In this document: piece after piece, positions 1 through 10,375 of the stretch | Layout: every line of letters begins with the position of its first letter | Position numbering within the stretch: the stretch's first letter is position 1 | DNA from: Solanum dulcamara | Taxonomy: Eukaryota; Streptophyta; Magnoliopsida; Solanales; Solanaceae | Length of the DNA stretch: 64,000 nucleotides | Reading direction: 5' to 3' | Assembly: GCF_947179165.1 (NCBI RefSeq) | Contig: NC_077247.1 | Location: 13,963,501 to 14,027,500, forward strand | Translations under genes and position numbers: made by a program | The notes under the pieces: model-generated | The model's input: the letters and a program-made list of their open reading frames with translations, nothing else | The model's database searches: none | What the model was told of the DNA's origin: nothing

Positions 1-1900
1 ACTGATCTTTTGGTCGCCTGGTCATTTATTTGGATTATTGGCCCATTTACCTATTTTGGAGATTTTATAACTCAGTAAAATGACCCTAGAACAAAATTTT
101 GACGGATTGGAACCAAAGGTCTAAAGGTCTACATTCAAGGACATTGTGTGGGGAATCCATTGGTGGCTTGGAAACTTGGTTAGGAGCTTCGTGTGAGGTA
201 AATTCACCAACTTAGCTGCTGTCATTATCATTTTCGGATTGGAATTTTAATAAATTTTGGAGTATTGTATCTTGTCCATGTTTATCTCTATTTTTAGTGA
301 TTCTTAAGGCTAAATTGTGAGTTTTTTCGCTAGGAACATCTTATTATTCTTGGTTTGGGACATGGGGGTTTCATTTTTAATAAATAACTGCTTATAGGTT
401 CTGCCATAGTTGTTTCTTTAGCTTGAAATATGGGACTTTTCATGCATGTGTGATTGTAGCCAATTCTAGTGTATGAATTTTGTTTATTTTTAGAACACTA
501 GCTTGGGGTAGCGTCTAGGACCTACTTTTGGGGTCAATTTTGGAATTCCAGATGCGGATCCCACAATTCCTATTTTAGACCCCGAAATTGGTCCGTCTCT
601 AAAAATTATGAATTTAGTGTCTTTAAAACTGTAACAATGTTGTGATTCTATTTTTGACAGCGTGGTAGCATTCCGAGGTCGCCCGGCAATGGAAAGCTCT
701 GATTCTATGAATTGGAGTGTGCGCAGTCATCTTACAAGTAGGCTACGATTTTCCTCTCTTTAGACTGAGCGTGTTTAGGCATTTTATACTAAATTGTATG
801 AGGTTGGATGGGTTTAAATATCAAGCATGCTAAATTCCTAGATTTCATGCCCTAGGTGTTATTTTTGGGGTATTATCGGATTGTTAAAGCATGTCTTCGG
901 TTATTGTTGGTCATTCATACCTCTTGGGGTTTGTTGTACCTTTGGTTATATATTTAGAAGCATTTTGTCCTTAGTCTTGGCTTAGACTAGGGTAGCATTA
1001 GACCTGTGCGATTTTGGTGTTGTTGGTCCTTAGAACTTCTTTGACATTATTACGGACAGCTTAGCTCCTTGTAGACTGATATAACAGACTTGAGTCTGAT
1101 GGTTTGAGATTTAGCTAGGCAGTAACACAACTTTGGGACCTTACCTCTATAATGCCATATTCTCCTATCCATTCTTTATCGCTTGGTTCTTGATTCTGGA
1201 AATCTTTTCAATGATTCTAGTTGGATGTGGTTTAGGCTGGAGTGATTCATTGATGCAACTAGGTTTGGGGGTACTCCCTGTGATATTCAGTTGGCCGCTG
1301 ATCCAAATTTGGATAGACTCGCCTCTGTTCGTGGTTCAAGTCCCTTCTTTATTCCACTTGGTGGGGTTCAAGCCCTGCCTTATTATTGTAGCTTCGGTTC
1401 AAGTCCGTCGCTCTTCACTTAGCCATGGTTTAAGTCCATTGCCTTTATATAGCTCAATTCAAGTCCTTCTCTCCTTTCTCACTTTGGTTCGAATCCTTAG
1501 CTACTTTTATTGAGTTTAAGAACATGGTCTAGCTTGCATATAGTTCAAATCCACGATTATATATCACCTGGTTCAAGTCTGTGGTTGTTTTAAAATCTCG
1601 GTTCGTGTCCATGATCCTCTGATAAATCATCAGTTCAAGTCCTTATATATGCTCAACTTTGGGTTAAAGTTTCAGTCTTTTAGGGATGGTTCAGTTCAAG
1701 TCTTAGAAATTGATGGCATTGTTGGAACTTTATCGGATCTACTCATTTTACTTCAACTATATTTTCTCATGTCGGGCTTATGGGAGTCCGTTCAGGTTGT
1801 TACCTTCAGACTTGTGCATGAGTATACCCATTGGGTTTATGGGAGCCCGATGGATTTGGCTAGTTTTGTCTCTTTATGTGTTGAGTACGCTTGTATACAT
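1..1900 (+). mobile_element. Family X gypsy-type LTR fragment (X1), cut at both ends
   Basis: This non-coding stretch matches the reverse complement of about 8,600-10,180, for example the block around 1,070-1,130 against 9,370-9,450. It is therefore an LTR of the same family X as 5,362-12,655, 8,026-10,769 and 18,329-26,146, but in the opposite orientation. In X4 the primer site lies on the minus strand beside an LTR, so the sense of this copy is plus. The left part leaves the window and the right part stops at about 1,896-1,900, where it is fused to pararetroviral sequence. Open frames inside it, such as 1,133-1,513, have no recognisable domain and I treat them as chance. Confidence 0.75.
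1330..1705 (+). repeat. Interspersed array of GTTCAAGTCC-like decamers
   Basis: About a dozen variants of GGTTCAAGTCC (for example GTTCAAGCCC, GTTTAAGTCC, GTTCGAATCC) recur every 25-50 bases, separated by unrelated T-rich spacers. The word fits the tRNA B-box consensus GTTCRANNC, but no A box or cloverleaf accompanies it. At the equivalent place the sister LTR at 8,026-10,769 has 55-bp tandem repeats instead, so this part of the LTR changes fast. Confidence 0.7.
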
Positions 1901-2075
1901 TTATAAAGGCATTAGATTTTACAACTAAATTTCACACAGAGACAATAGGATTTTCAAATAACCAACCTGCAAGACAGATATAGTCCTTAAACAAAATAAT
2001 ATAATAATAGCATTACTAGTAGAATTTAATATGAAAATAGATAAACTGGTTAAAGGAAATGAAAAAGAAGAATGT
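1898..2075 (+). pseudogene. EPRV copy 1, fragment of ORF2 (left part)
   Basis: The sequence aligns base by base with 13,262-13,440 of EPRV copy 2 and encodes the same stretch of small ORF2, including the VELNTKIDKLVKG-like segment. Its left edge is fused to LTR X1. Its right edge is interrupted by the solo LTR 2,076-4,341, and 2,071-2,075 (AATGT) is the target duplication. It resumes at 4,347. In caulimovirids, small proteins at this map position are usually virion-associated. That role is an inference from position only. Confidence 0.8.
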
Positions 2076-4341
2076 TTTCATGACTCAAACTAGGGCCAAG
2101 CCATGACATGATGATTGGAATTACGAGGGATCCCAACCAAGCCATCTTAGCATATATTTAATACATAACGTAAAGAAACATGATAAAGATAATCAAAAGT
2201 AACAACTAAAAGGGGAATGTTTCTAAGGGATAGAAAACTCAATAAATGTCCAACCAGACTACATCGCATAACGTCTAAACTTTCCTCTAGTTTAATCTTT
2301 GATGGGAGCTTAGGATAAGCTCCTAGCTCACCCGAAACATAAGAAGCAATTTAAGGAAACAATGTGGAAAGAAAGTCATGTCCTCAATAGAGTGAGGACT
2401 CACAAACTCTTTTATATTTAAGCACTCTAGCCACGAATCGGATGATCAACCTCCGCCCCTACATTATAAGACAATGTAGGCAAAATATACATTATTACAT
2501 AGAAGGTAATAAGTATGTGAGATATGCATAAACAAGTAATAGGACATGATCAATATGACTTAAGATGCACAACCAACCTAATGAACATGAGCAAAGCTTA
2601 AAAGCATTTAAAAACGTATGAAACTTTTGGTCAATGCATATCATAAAACTTCATCATTAACTCATAGTTTATCATTTAAATTTTGTGGGATAAGACCGTT
2701 AACCGACATCTTAAGACCATTCGGGCTATAATATGGAATTTGATGTAACCCTCATCGAGAAGGGGGAGGCTACCTTGCCAGGGTATATTCCGTCATGGTA
2801 CTCAACTCAACTCAATTCTGCTATATGTGGATCCACTAGCTAGTCCATGAAGGCAATCCTACGTGGGCAATATAGTTTGAGACTTTAGGTTGCTACTAGG
2901 ATTCCCTTGGGTAACTGACTACGTTACCAGACTGAAACCCACCTAGAAGACCTCTCGGTGCTTAGTCAATATCCCAATAGAATTTATTAAAATATAATCA
3001 TAAACATTATAAGGAAAGATAGTAACTACCTATCAGTTCATCTTTGCAAAACATAGAGGGAATAGCTCATTAACTTTAGTGATTCATAAGAATCCATAAC
3101 TTCAGCGATAATTGTCCTTATCACCATCTTTAAACATGATTATATGATAATTATACTTATCACATCATAATAACCATCTTTGATCATTGCTTGATCATTA
3201 TCATAACTTTCATCATTAAATCATAATCTCAACTTTAAATCATGAAAACTTTCCTTGAAAATGGTTGAACTCATAATCAACTCTTGAAAATCATCTTTAA
3301 CTTCATAATTATAACTTGGAAACATCTGTATGAATGGACATTCATAATTCAACTCAAAATCATTCAATTTATGTAGAAACATGCTTAGAATAATTATTAA
3401 TAACAACTCAAAACGAAATTGAAATAGCCCAATGCAATTCATCAAAACTAGGATTCGTAACTATTGAAAATTGAATGAGATTTTGAGAAAGCTTTGGGAC
3501 TCCATGGGTGAAAGGAACCCATGGATAAATCCCCACATGCCTTGATTGAATTCACTTGGAATTAAAGAAGGAACCTTGGTGAAATCTGAAACCCTAGCTT
3601 GTAGCTTGGAGAAGAATCCTTGAGAGAATTTAGTTCTTGCCTTAGGAGAATTTTAGAAGAATGATTTAGAATAAGGAAAATTTCAAAGGATTAGGTAGAT
3701 ATAGGTTTGAACTTAGCCATACTTATGTCTAGATTCATTGAACTGAACTTGGAAAATGACTCAAATATACCTTATTAAAAACTCAGATTTGACCCTAGGA
3801 GATGACTCTATGATTCGTAGGTGGAATGACGAGTCGTCAAGATGACTCATCCTATAAGCTTTGGAAAAGTCCTGAAAATCAGGTCTTTGAAGTTTTCCTA
3901 CAAGTCATTTCTATGACTCGTCTTTATGACTCGTCTTTATGACAACAAATCGTAATGTGCATTCATCCTATAGGTTTTGAAACCTACAAATTTGGAGTCT
4001 CTAAAACTTTACTTACAAGTTGTCAGAACGACTCGCCATTACAAACACGAGTCTTCATCTTGACTCATCTTGTAGACCTAAAGACCTTCAAGTTTAATAG
4101 CATAAGAAGTTTTGAAATGGGTCGTTCTTATGACTCATCAACAGGAAAAGGACTTATCTTGTTGAGTCGTAGAACCTCTCCTAAGGGTGGCACTGAACTA
4201 TAATCAAAAGGTCTCTCTACGACCCACTCTTACAGGTGATAGAAAGCTCTACAAGTCATAGAGTGACTCGTAAACAAGGGGACAGTTCAAATTTTGAGAA
4301 TTTCTCCTTTGTTCCAATTTTATGACTTCCGGAGTCTTAAA
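2076..4341 (-). mobile_element. Solo LTR of a gypsy element inserted in EPRV copy 1
   Basis: The element is 2,266 bp with a degenerate terminal pair (TTTCATGACTC... and ...GGAGTCTTAAA) and is flanked by the perfect 5-bp duplication AATGT at 2,071-2,075 and 4,342-4,346. Removing it and one duplication restores an uninterrupted match to EPRV copy 2 at 13,430-13,450. The start matches 58,420 onward, another LTR of this family. The TGTCATGAC-like end is the biological 3' end in related elements here, so sense is minus. It has no internal region and no coding capacity. Confidence 0.88.
3795..4275. repeat. GACTCGT word array in the solo LTR
   Basis: Variants of GACTCGT or ACGAGTC (ATGACTCGTC, ATGACTCATC, GTGACTCGTA and similar) occur well over ten times in about 480 bases, in both orientations and at irregular spacing. 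The array lies 66-546 bases from the biological 5' end of the LTR. A similar word array occurs in the LTRs of element C1. Confidence 0.75.
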
Positions 4342-4346
4342 AATGT

Positions 4347-5361
4347 GAACAACCAAAGAAAACTGACATAGACAAATTAATATCCCAATTAAAAAAGATT
4401 GAAATAACTCCACAAAAAGAAAGACCAAAAATAACTAGAAAACCACACCAATGGACATTCTTTCATGTAGGACAAGAACCACCGAAGAAAGACCAAGGGT
4501 AAGTTTTTCAGACAATCGAATAGGTAATAACCTTATTTCTAGAATACTATCAAGACATCAATCAAATAAAGAACAAAATCAAGAATTACACCAGATAATA
4601 TATGCAGACAAAGATTTACAAATTTTCCAACAAAATCAGTTAAAATTATTTAATCCTAAGACATGATATGGTACAAAATACTTTTCTAGAGATAATCATT
4701 TAAATAGATATTATAGAGAAGAACAACAATTATCAGCTATAGTAGATAAGATAGCAACAATAAACCTAGTAAATTCTGAATCATTAAAAAGAATAATGAA
4801 TACATGAATGAAAATAATGCATATGGGATTAATTGTAATACGTATAAAAGGATTAACGAGAAAAAATTTAGGAACCAAAGTATTAATTGTATTATACGAT
4901 GATAGATGGTCAGTCTTAAAGAAATCTATCATAGGATTAATAGAGGTAGACATGACCAATAATGTAGGAATATTTTACATTAGCCCAGACTTCATGATTA
5001 ATGTAAAAGAATTCAGAAGAAGTATTAAGTAAGAATACATACTAAAGGATATGAAGAAATGAATAATAGAAATAATTTATTAATGTGTGTAGGATTTATA
5101 GGGAAAATGGCATTAAGTAGTAATACAAAATTTAAAATTGAAGTAAATGATGTAGTAGAGGTAATGGGAAACAAATGAATAAAATTAATAAAACCAATCA
5201 AAATAAATCTAGAAGAATATGTAGGGTTAGAACTGAATTTAGAAAAATTTAATAAACCAAAAGTTTTTACACTAAAAGCTCATCTAATATATACTAATAT
5301 TAAAGGAGAAACGTCAATAAGATTTACCGACTACAATTATACTAGTCAAAGAGAACTAGAT
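4347..5361 (+). pseudogene. EPRV copy 1: end of ORF2 and 30K-type movement protein
   Basis: The ORF2 tail runs to about 4,500 and overlaps an ORF that starts at ATG 4,451 in another frame, as is common in caulimovirids. That frame reads to 5,032 through two TGA stops (4,664 and about 4,805), then shifts by one base and continues to 5,361. The segment at 4,840-5,000 carries the signature of the 30K movement superfamily: LGTKVLIVLYDDRW, then IGLIEVDM with its conserved aspartate, then GIFYISPDF. Such proteins form tubules for cell-to-cell movement. The frame breaks make it a pseudogene. The copy ends abruptly at the LTR that starts at 5,362. EPRV copy 2 lacks most of this domain. Confidence 0.85.
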
Positions 5362-5483
5362 TGTCACTATCAAATTTCTTAAGTCGTGATAGCACCTGCT
5401 AATACCCACCAGCAGGTAAGTCTAACCCTTATTCCTTAGCTCGGAACCAGAGGCAACGGTCTATCAAGTGGAAGATGAATAAA

Positions 5484-6803
5484 GGCTGAATCCATCAGTG
5501 ACCCCTTAAAGTTGGCACCAATTTTTACTTAGACACTTTAACTAGATTTTGTTCATTTTAGACACCTCATGTATGGTTTCCCTGTGTCATTTTAATACGT
5601 TTTTCTTACATGGCATAGAGAGTGTAATACACTCGTTATGCACACGTGAAAACCTTATTTAGTCAATTTTTTTCCATCTTCTTCCCTATTTTCCAACCAC
5701 CATTTTTCCAAGCTTAACTCCATCCATGGTGAATGTTTTAAAAATATAGGAAGAAAATTATTTCAAGATTAAATATAAAAATAATAATGAGATTCTTTCT
5801 CGAATGAATGTATTATTTGCATATTAGAATGAATTTGATTTTTGGTTCCTTCAGCTTTCCTAAGACCCCTTTTTCTCTCCTTTTTCATGCCTCTTCCTTT
5901 ATTGGCTTTCACATTTTACTTTGTAAGTACTTTTTCCAGTTAATTTTGATGATTTCAATTCAATTTTGCTGCTTTGTTATTGGTTTGAAAGAATCTGTAT
6001 TCATGGTTTAGCTTTATTCTTCTCTGAAATTTATTATTTGGTTAGGAATGATTTGATGGATTGCTTCTATTTGAATTGATCCAGATTAAAATTTTATGCA
6101 AGAGTTTCAATTTCAAGATTTGAGATTTTTATAGATATTATGAATATCAGATGATGTTATATGTTAAAGTTGAAATCTTATGCCTTGTGAACTGGGTTTG
6201 GTATATGATTGAGAAGCTCAAGGGGGGAAGGGGGTGAGGAATGATTTGATAGGTTGCTTCTATTTTAATTGATCCAGATTAAAATTTTATGCAAGAGTTT
6301 CAATTTCAAGATTTGAAATTTTTACAGATATTATGAATATCAGATGATGTTATATGTTAAAGTTGAAATCTTATACCTTGTGAACTGGGTTTGGTATATG
6401 ATTGAGAAGCTCAAGGGGGGAAGGGGGTGCGTTCCTGCAAAATAGGTATTTTGGAGAAGAAGACAACAGAAGGCTGCAAAAGAAGTAATTTTTTTAATTG
6501 GTTAAATATTTTTATGTGGGCAAAGGTGTCGTGTGTCATCGATCCATTGGCTACTTTTTTTTTCTCAAAATTAATTATTTAAGAATTTTTTTATACACAA
6601 ATTACAAATCTCATCATTTGATTTTTCACTTTACACGTCATTCGCGAGTGTATACACTCCTTATATATTTTTGCTGATTGTAAAAAAAGTTTCAAAATGA
6701 CACAACAAAACTTGACATGAAGTGTCTAAAATGAAAATAGCCTAGTTAAGGTGTCTACGTGAAAGTTGGTTTCAACTTTAAGGGGCCACTAATGGGTTCA
6801 GCC
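5484..6803. mobile_element. Non-autonomous Mutator-like element (MULE)
   Basis: A 1,320-bp element with long terminal inverted repeats: 5,484 to about 5,650 (GGCTGAATCCATCAGTGACC...) pairs with about 6,640-6,803 (...GGCCACTAATGGGTTCAGCC). A perfect 9-bp duplication ATGAATAAA flanks it at 5,475-5,483 and 6,804-6,812. Long TIRs with a 9-bp duplication are the hallmark of the Mutator superfamily. No transposase is encoded; the only frame of note (5,808-6,011) has no recognised domain. Confidence 0.9.
6044..6429. repeat. 193-bp tandem duplication inside the MULE
   Basis: 6,044-6,236 and 6,237-6,429 are two adjacent near-identical copies starting AGGAATGATTTGAT and ending in AAGCTCAAGGGGGGAAGGGG. 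They differ at only a few bases, so the duplication is recent relative to the surrounding LTRs. Confidence 0.93.
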
Positions 6804-7275
6804 ATGAATAAATAAAGTGAAAAATAAGTAATAAGAAGAAGAAAGAGAACAACTGAAACAACACAAGAAACCACCCTAACAGTTGGCATCAGTCTATAAT
6901 CGAGCATCTAAAATAAATATGAATACAAGGCTTTTAGAAGTACAATAAGAGTACAGACAATCTTTGAAAGCAAGTAAAGACTAGTCCTACTCCAACATGG
7001 ATGGAAATCGGCAACTCCGGACGCCAGGAGCTCACCAAATCTCTGAATCAGAAGCTGCTCTGAACCAGTCCAAATCAACGGCGAGAACCCGTACTATAAT
7101 TTGCAGGGGCAGAAGTGTAGTATGAGTACCAAACAAATAGTACTCAGTAGGCATAGGCGGACTGAGGTCCATACATAAAGAAAGTATAATTCGCAGGTAA
7201 TTAGAAAAATATATATCAAGTAAATAAATAAGATCTAACACAAAGTGAAGCAGGAAATAAGATTAAAGAGATAAG

Positions 7276-7290
7276 ATATATATATATATA
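7276..7290. repeat. Short TA microsatellite
   Basis: An alternating TA tract lies in LTR X2. A similar one is at 8,201-8,216 in the nested LTR X3. There is no further structure. Confidence 0.8.
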
Positions 7291-8930
7291 CAGAAGACAG
7301 AGTCAAAGAATGCACCTGCCCACGCAAGCCATAACCTATTTGCGAAAAGTAGCACTAAAGGAGCCAAGTAATCAAGGATGGAAGCACTATCTATCACAGC
7401 TAACCACATATTAACTAAGAGCCAAACCATCTGAGGCTAATAGAAAAAACCTCAACAACAACAACACAGACTAAGACACCCTACAAACCCACTACAAGTA
7501 TGATAAGAGATAAGAACTAATATAATCAGACAATAACCGACCGGAATCCCATACCCCCGGAAGGTACAAACAATGACAAACATACCCTTGGTCCCCATAA
7601 ATTGGGGAAAAATAGCAAACAAATATACTGGTGATAGGCAATGCTAATGAATGTAAGTTTGTAGTAAAAACCAGTAACATCATCGGTGGATTTCAGCAAT
7701 CAACAATGACAATAAGTTTATAGACCCACCTCGGCTGTTGGCCTGCAAAGTGGGACCCATGCGACTCTATCTAGTTCCGTGGTGCACTGTCCAGAGGGGC
7801 ACATAGGGGACGCGAGAAGTACATACACACTACCTGGGCCTGAACCAGGCCTTACATAGACATATAGTATCCCCATAGTGGTACCGGAGAGTGAGTGGCC
7901 AAGCCGATGTAGAAAAGGACAACATCATGCCGGATAATCAAGTACATGCTAAAGGAATACTGCATGCAATGAAAGTATATAAGGGAGACGCCGCGCTGGA
8001 TATTGTTAGAAACTAAGTGCATCCTTATCACAACCCAATTTCTCATGTCATTATATTGCCTACTATGAACCACTAGTAGGTAAGCCGACCCATATCTCGG
8101 AACTGCAAGTAATGGGATATCAGGGTAGAAGACCAGCAAACTAATCTAAAATAGTTACATAATAATAGATAAATATAATGAACAGGCAAAAGCAACTAAA
8201 TATATATATATATATACAACAAAATGAGCTCTTCTAGAATCTAGAATTCACATGTACAGAGCTGCTGATAAAAGAGTACAGTTCCCAAAAGTGGACCACG
8301 GAAATACAACTATCTCAAAAAGAAAAATCCAGGCAAAATTATACGTACAGAAGGAGATGGGTAAATCAAAAATGTTGTGTGCTCACCCTCGCCGCCGATC
8401 GTGACTGCAGCTGGCTCAAATCAATGCTAGTAGCTAGTACTCGGACTTGCATTATGAAAATAGGTGCATAGTGTAGTATGAGTACCAAAGTAACAAGTAC
8501 CCAGTAGGCATCATAGGCTGACTATGCAAGATAAGAAAAGTAAACTGAAATACGAGTAAAAGATCATAATCAAAGACAGGACAAGAAGTAAATATGAGTA
8601 TGTACACGAGCGTACTAGCAAACAAAGAGAAAGAATCTAACTAACTCTATTGGGCTTCCATAAACCTGATGGGTACGCTCTTGCACAAATAAAGAATAAC
8701 CACCTGCACGGACTCCCATAAGCTCGAAAGATGTAAGAATAGCTGAAAGAAAATGAATGGAACAAAAGGATTTCAATAATATTAGCAGGAACAGAACCAA
8801 AAAATTTCAATAATATCAGCATTTCCCTAACTTGAACCGAACCAATTCCAAACTCTAACACTTCAACCCACAATTAAGAGTAGATAAAGACTTAACCAAA
8901 AATTCATAGGGAAATTAGTAATTTAACCAT

Positions 8931-9207
8931 GTGCAACCTGGACCACAGAGTGCAACTCAGTAACTGTAGCTAATGAGTCGACATGAGTAGGCTAGATCAC
9001 GGACTTTAATCGGGTAACTATAGCCAAAGGTCGATCACGGGTAAGCTATACCGTAGACTTTAAACAGGTATCTGTAGCTAGGAAGCCTGGACACAGGTAA
9101 GCTGAACCACAAACTTTAACTGGGTATCTGTAGCTAAGAAGCCAAATGCAAGTAAGCTAGACCAAGGACTTTGAATGGGTATCTGTATCTAAAGGATTGG
9201 ACTGAAT
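8931..9207. repeat. About 55-bp tandem repeat, five units
   Basis: Units begin near 8,931, 8,988, 9,042, 9,098 and 9,153 with TAAGCTAGACCA-like words and contain GGTATCTGTAGCTAAG. The period is 54-57 bases and the copies are clearly diverged. The array lies in the body of LTR X3 where X1 has its GTTCAAGTCC array. Confidence 0.8.
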
Positions 9208-10239
9208 TGGAATCAGCGACCAATCGTGCATCACGAGGAGTTCCCCCAAAATGAGTGTCATCAAAGCACCGCTCCAACCCGAACCAAATATAACCCGAAT
9301 CACCCAGAAAACATCCAAAAATCAAGAACCAAGAGATACAGGACTGATACAAGAATAGGGCATTATTGAGGTAATGTCACAAGCTGAGTTACTGCCTAGA
9401 TAAATCTCTAACTATCAGACTTAAGTCTTCTATATCAGTCTATAGGGAGCTAACCATCTGAAATAATGTCTAAGAAGGTCTAAGCCCAACTGCACCAAAG
9501 TCGCGCAAGTCTAAAGCAACACTAGTCCAAGCCTAGACTAAGGAAAAACATGCTTCCAAACATATAACCACAGGGACAACATTCATCAAAAGATAGGAAC
9601 AACCAACAACCATAGGAGTCATGTTTACACAGTCCAACAATTATCCGAAATAAGGCCTAGGACTTGGATTCTAGAAATTTAGCATGCTCGACATCCAACC
9701 CCACTAAACTCATACAAACCAATGTATAATTGTCTAAACATGCTCAGTCTTACGAGGGGAAAATCATAGCCTACCTAAAAGCATACCACACACCCTTCAA
9801 CTCATAAAACCATAGGTTTTTCTGTTTGAGTGGCCTCCGAATGCTGCCACACTATCAACAATAGAATCACCATATTAATATAATTGTTATGATAATAAAA
9901 TTATCGAATTTGGAGATAGACCAATTTTGGATCCAAAATTGGAAATCATAGGACCCACTCCATAAATCACGGAATTAACTCCGAAAATAGACTCTAAATA
10001 CTAACATGTTCCACACAGGAGCCACAATTCCCACACCAAATCAGCCCCAACACCATTATGCATTCATGATCAACTACAAGGCCTAAAAACATACAAATAT
10101 ATAAAAATGGGGAAATTACCTAAAAGGAAGCCTCAACTCCTAATTCTGAACACATCACTGGATTCTCCTCGAAAATCTACGGAAATTAGCCTTTTGAATC
10201 GCCCAAGTTTGAAATTTGACTTAAAATTTAAAAATCAGG

Positions 10240-10375
10240 TGTTGCTTTAGCGACCACCAGGAGATAGCTTAAGCGACGCCCACTAAAAAAGCAGGCCTCA
10301 CTTTAGCGACATCTGGTCGCTTAAGCGACCAGTCACTTTAGCAATAGGGTTGTCGGTTAAGCGACACCCGCCCAA
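10240..10375. repeat. TTWAGCGAC word array in LTR X3
   Basis: CTTTAGCGAC, CTTAAGCGAC and close variants recur about eight times in 135 bases, about 395-530 bases from the biological 5' end of the LTR. The same word appears in the otherwise different solo LTR at 43,145-43,290. Confidence 0.8.

Noticed and set aside
1133..1513. 126-codon frame near the left end
   Set aside because: It lies in LTR X1, has no recognised residues, and is not kept in the homologous LTR X3.
1330..1705. Possible tRNA genes from the GTTCAAGTCC words
   Set aside because: No cloverleaf, A box or terminator can be drawn around any of them.
3795..4275. CRISPR-like repeat array
   Set aside because: Words are only 7-10 bases, occur in both orientations and are irregularly spaced; this is a plant LTR.
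5808..6011. Transposase fragment in the MULE
   Set aside because: The frame is short and hydrophobic and shows no DDE or zinc-finger residues.
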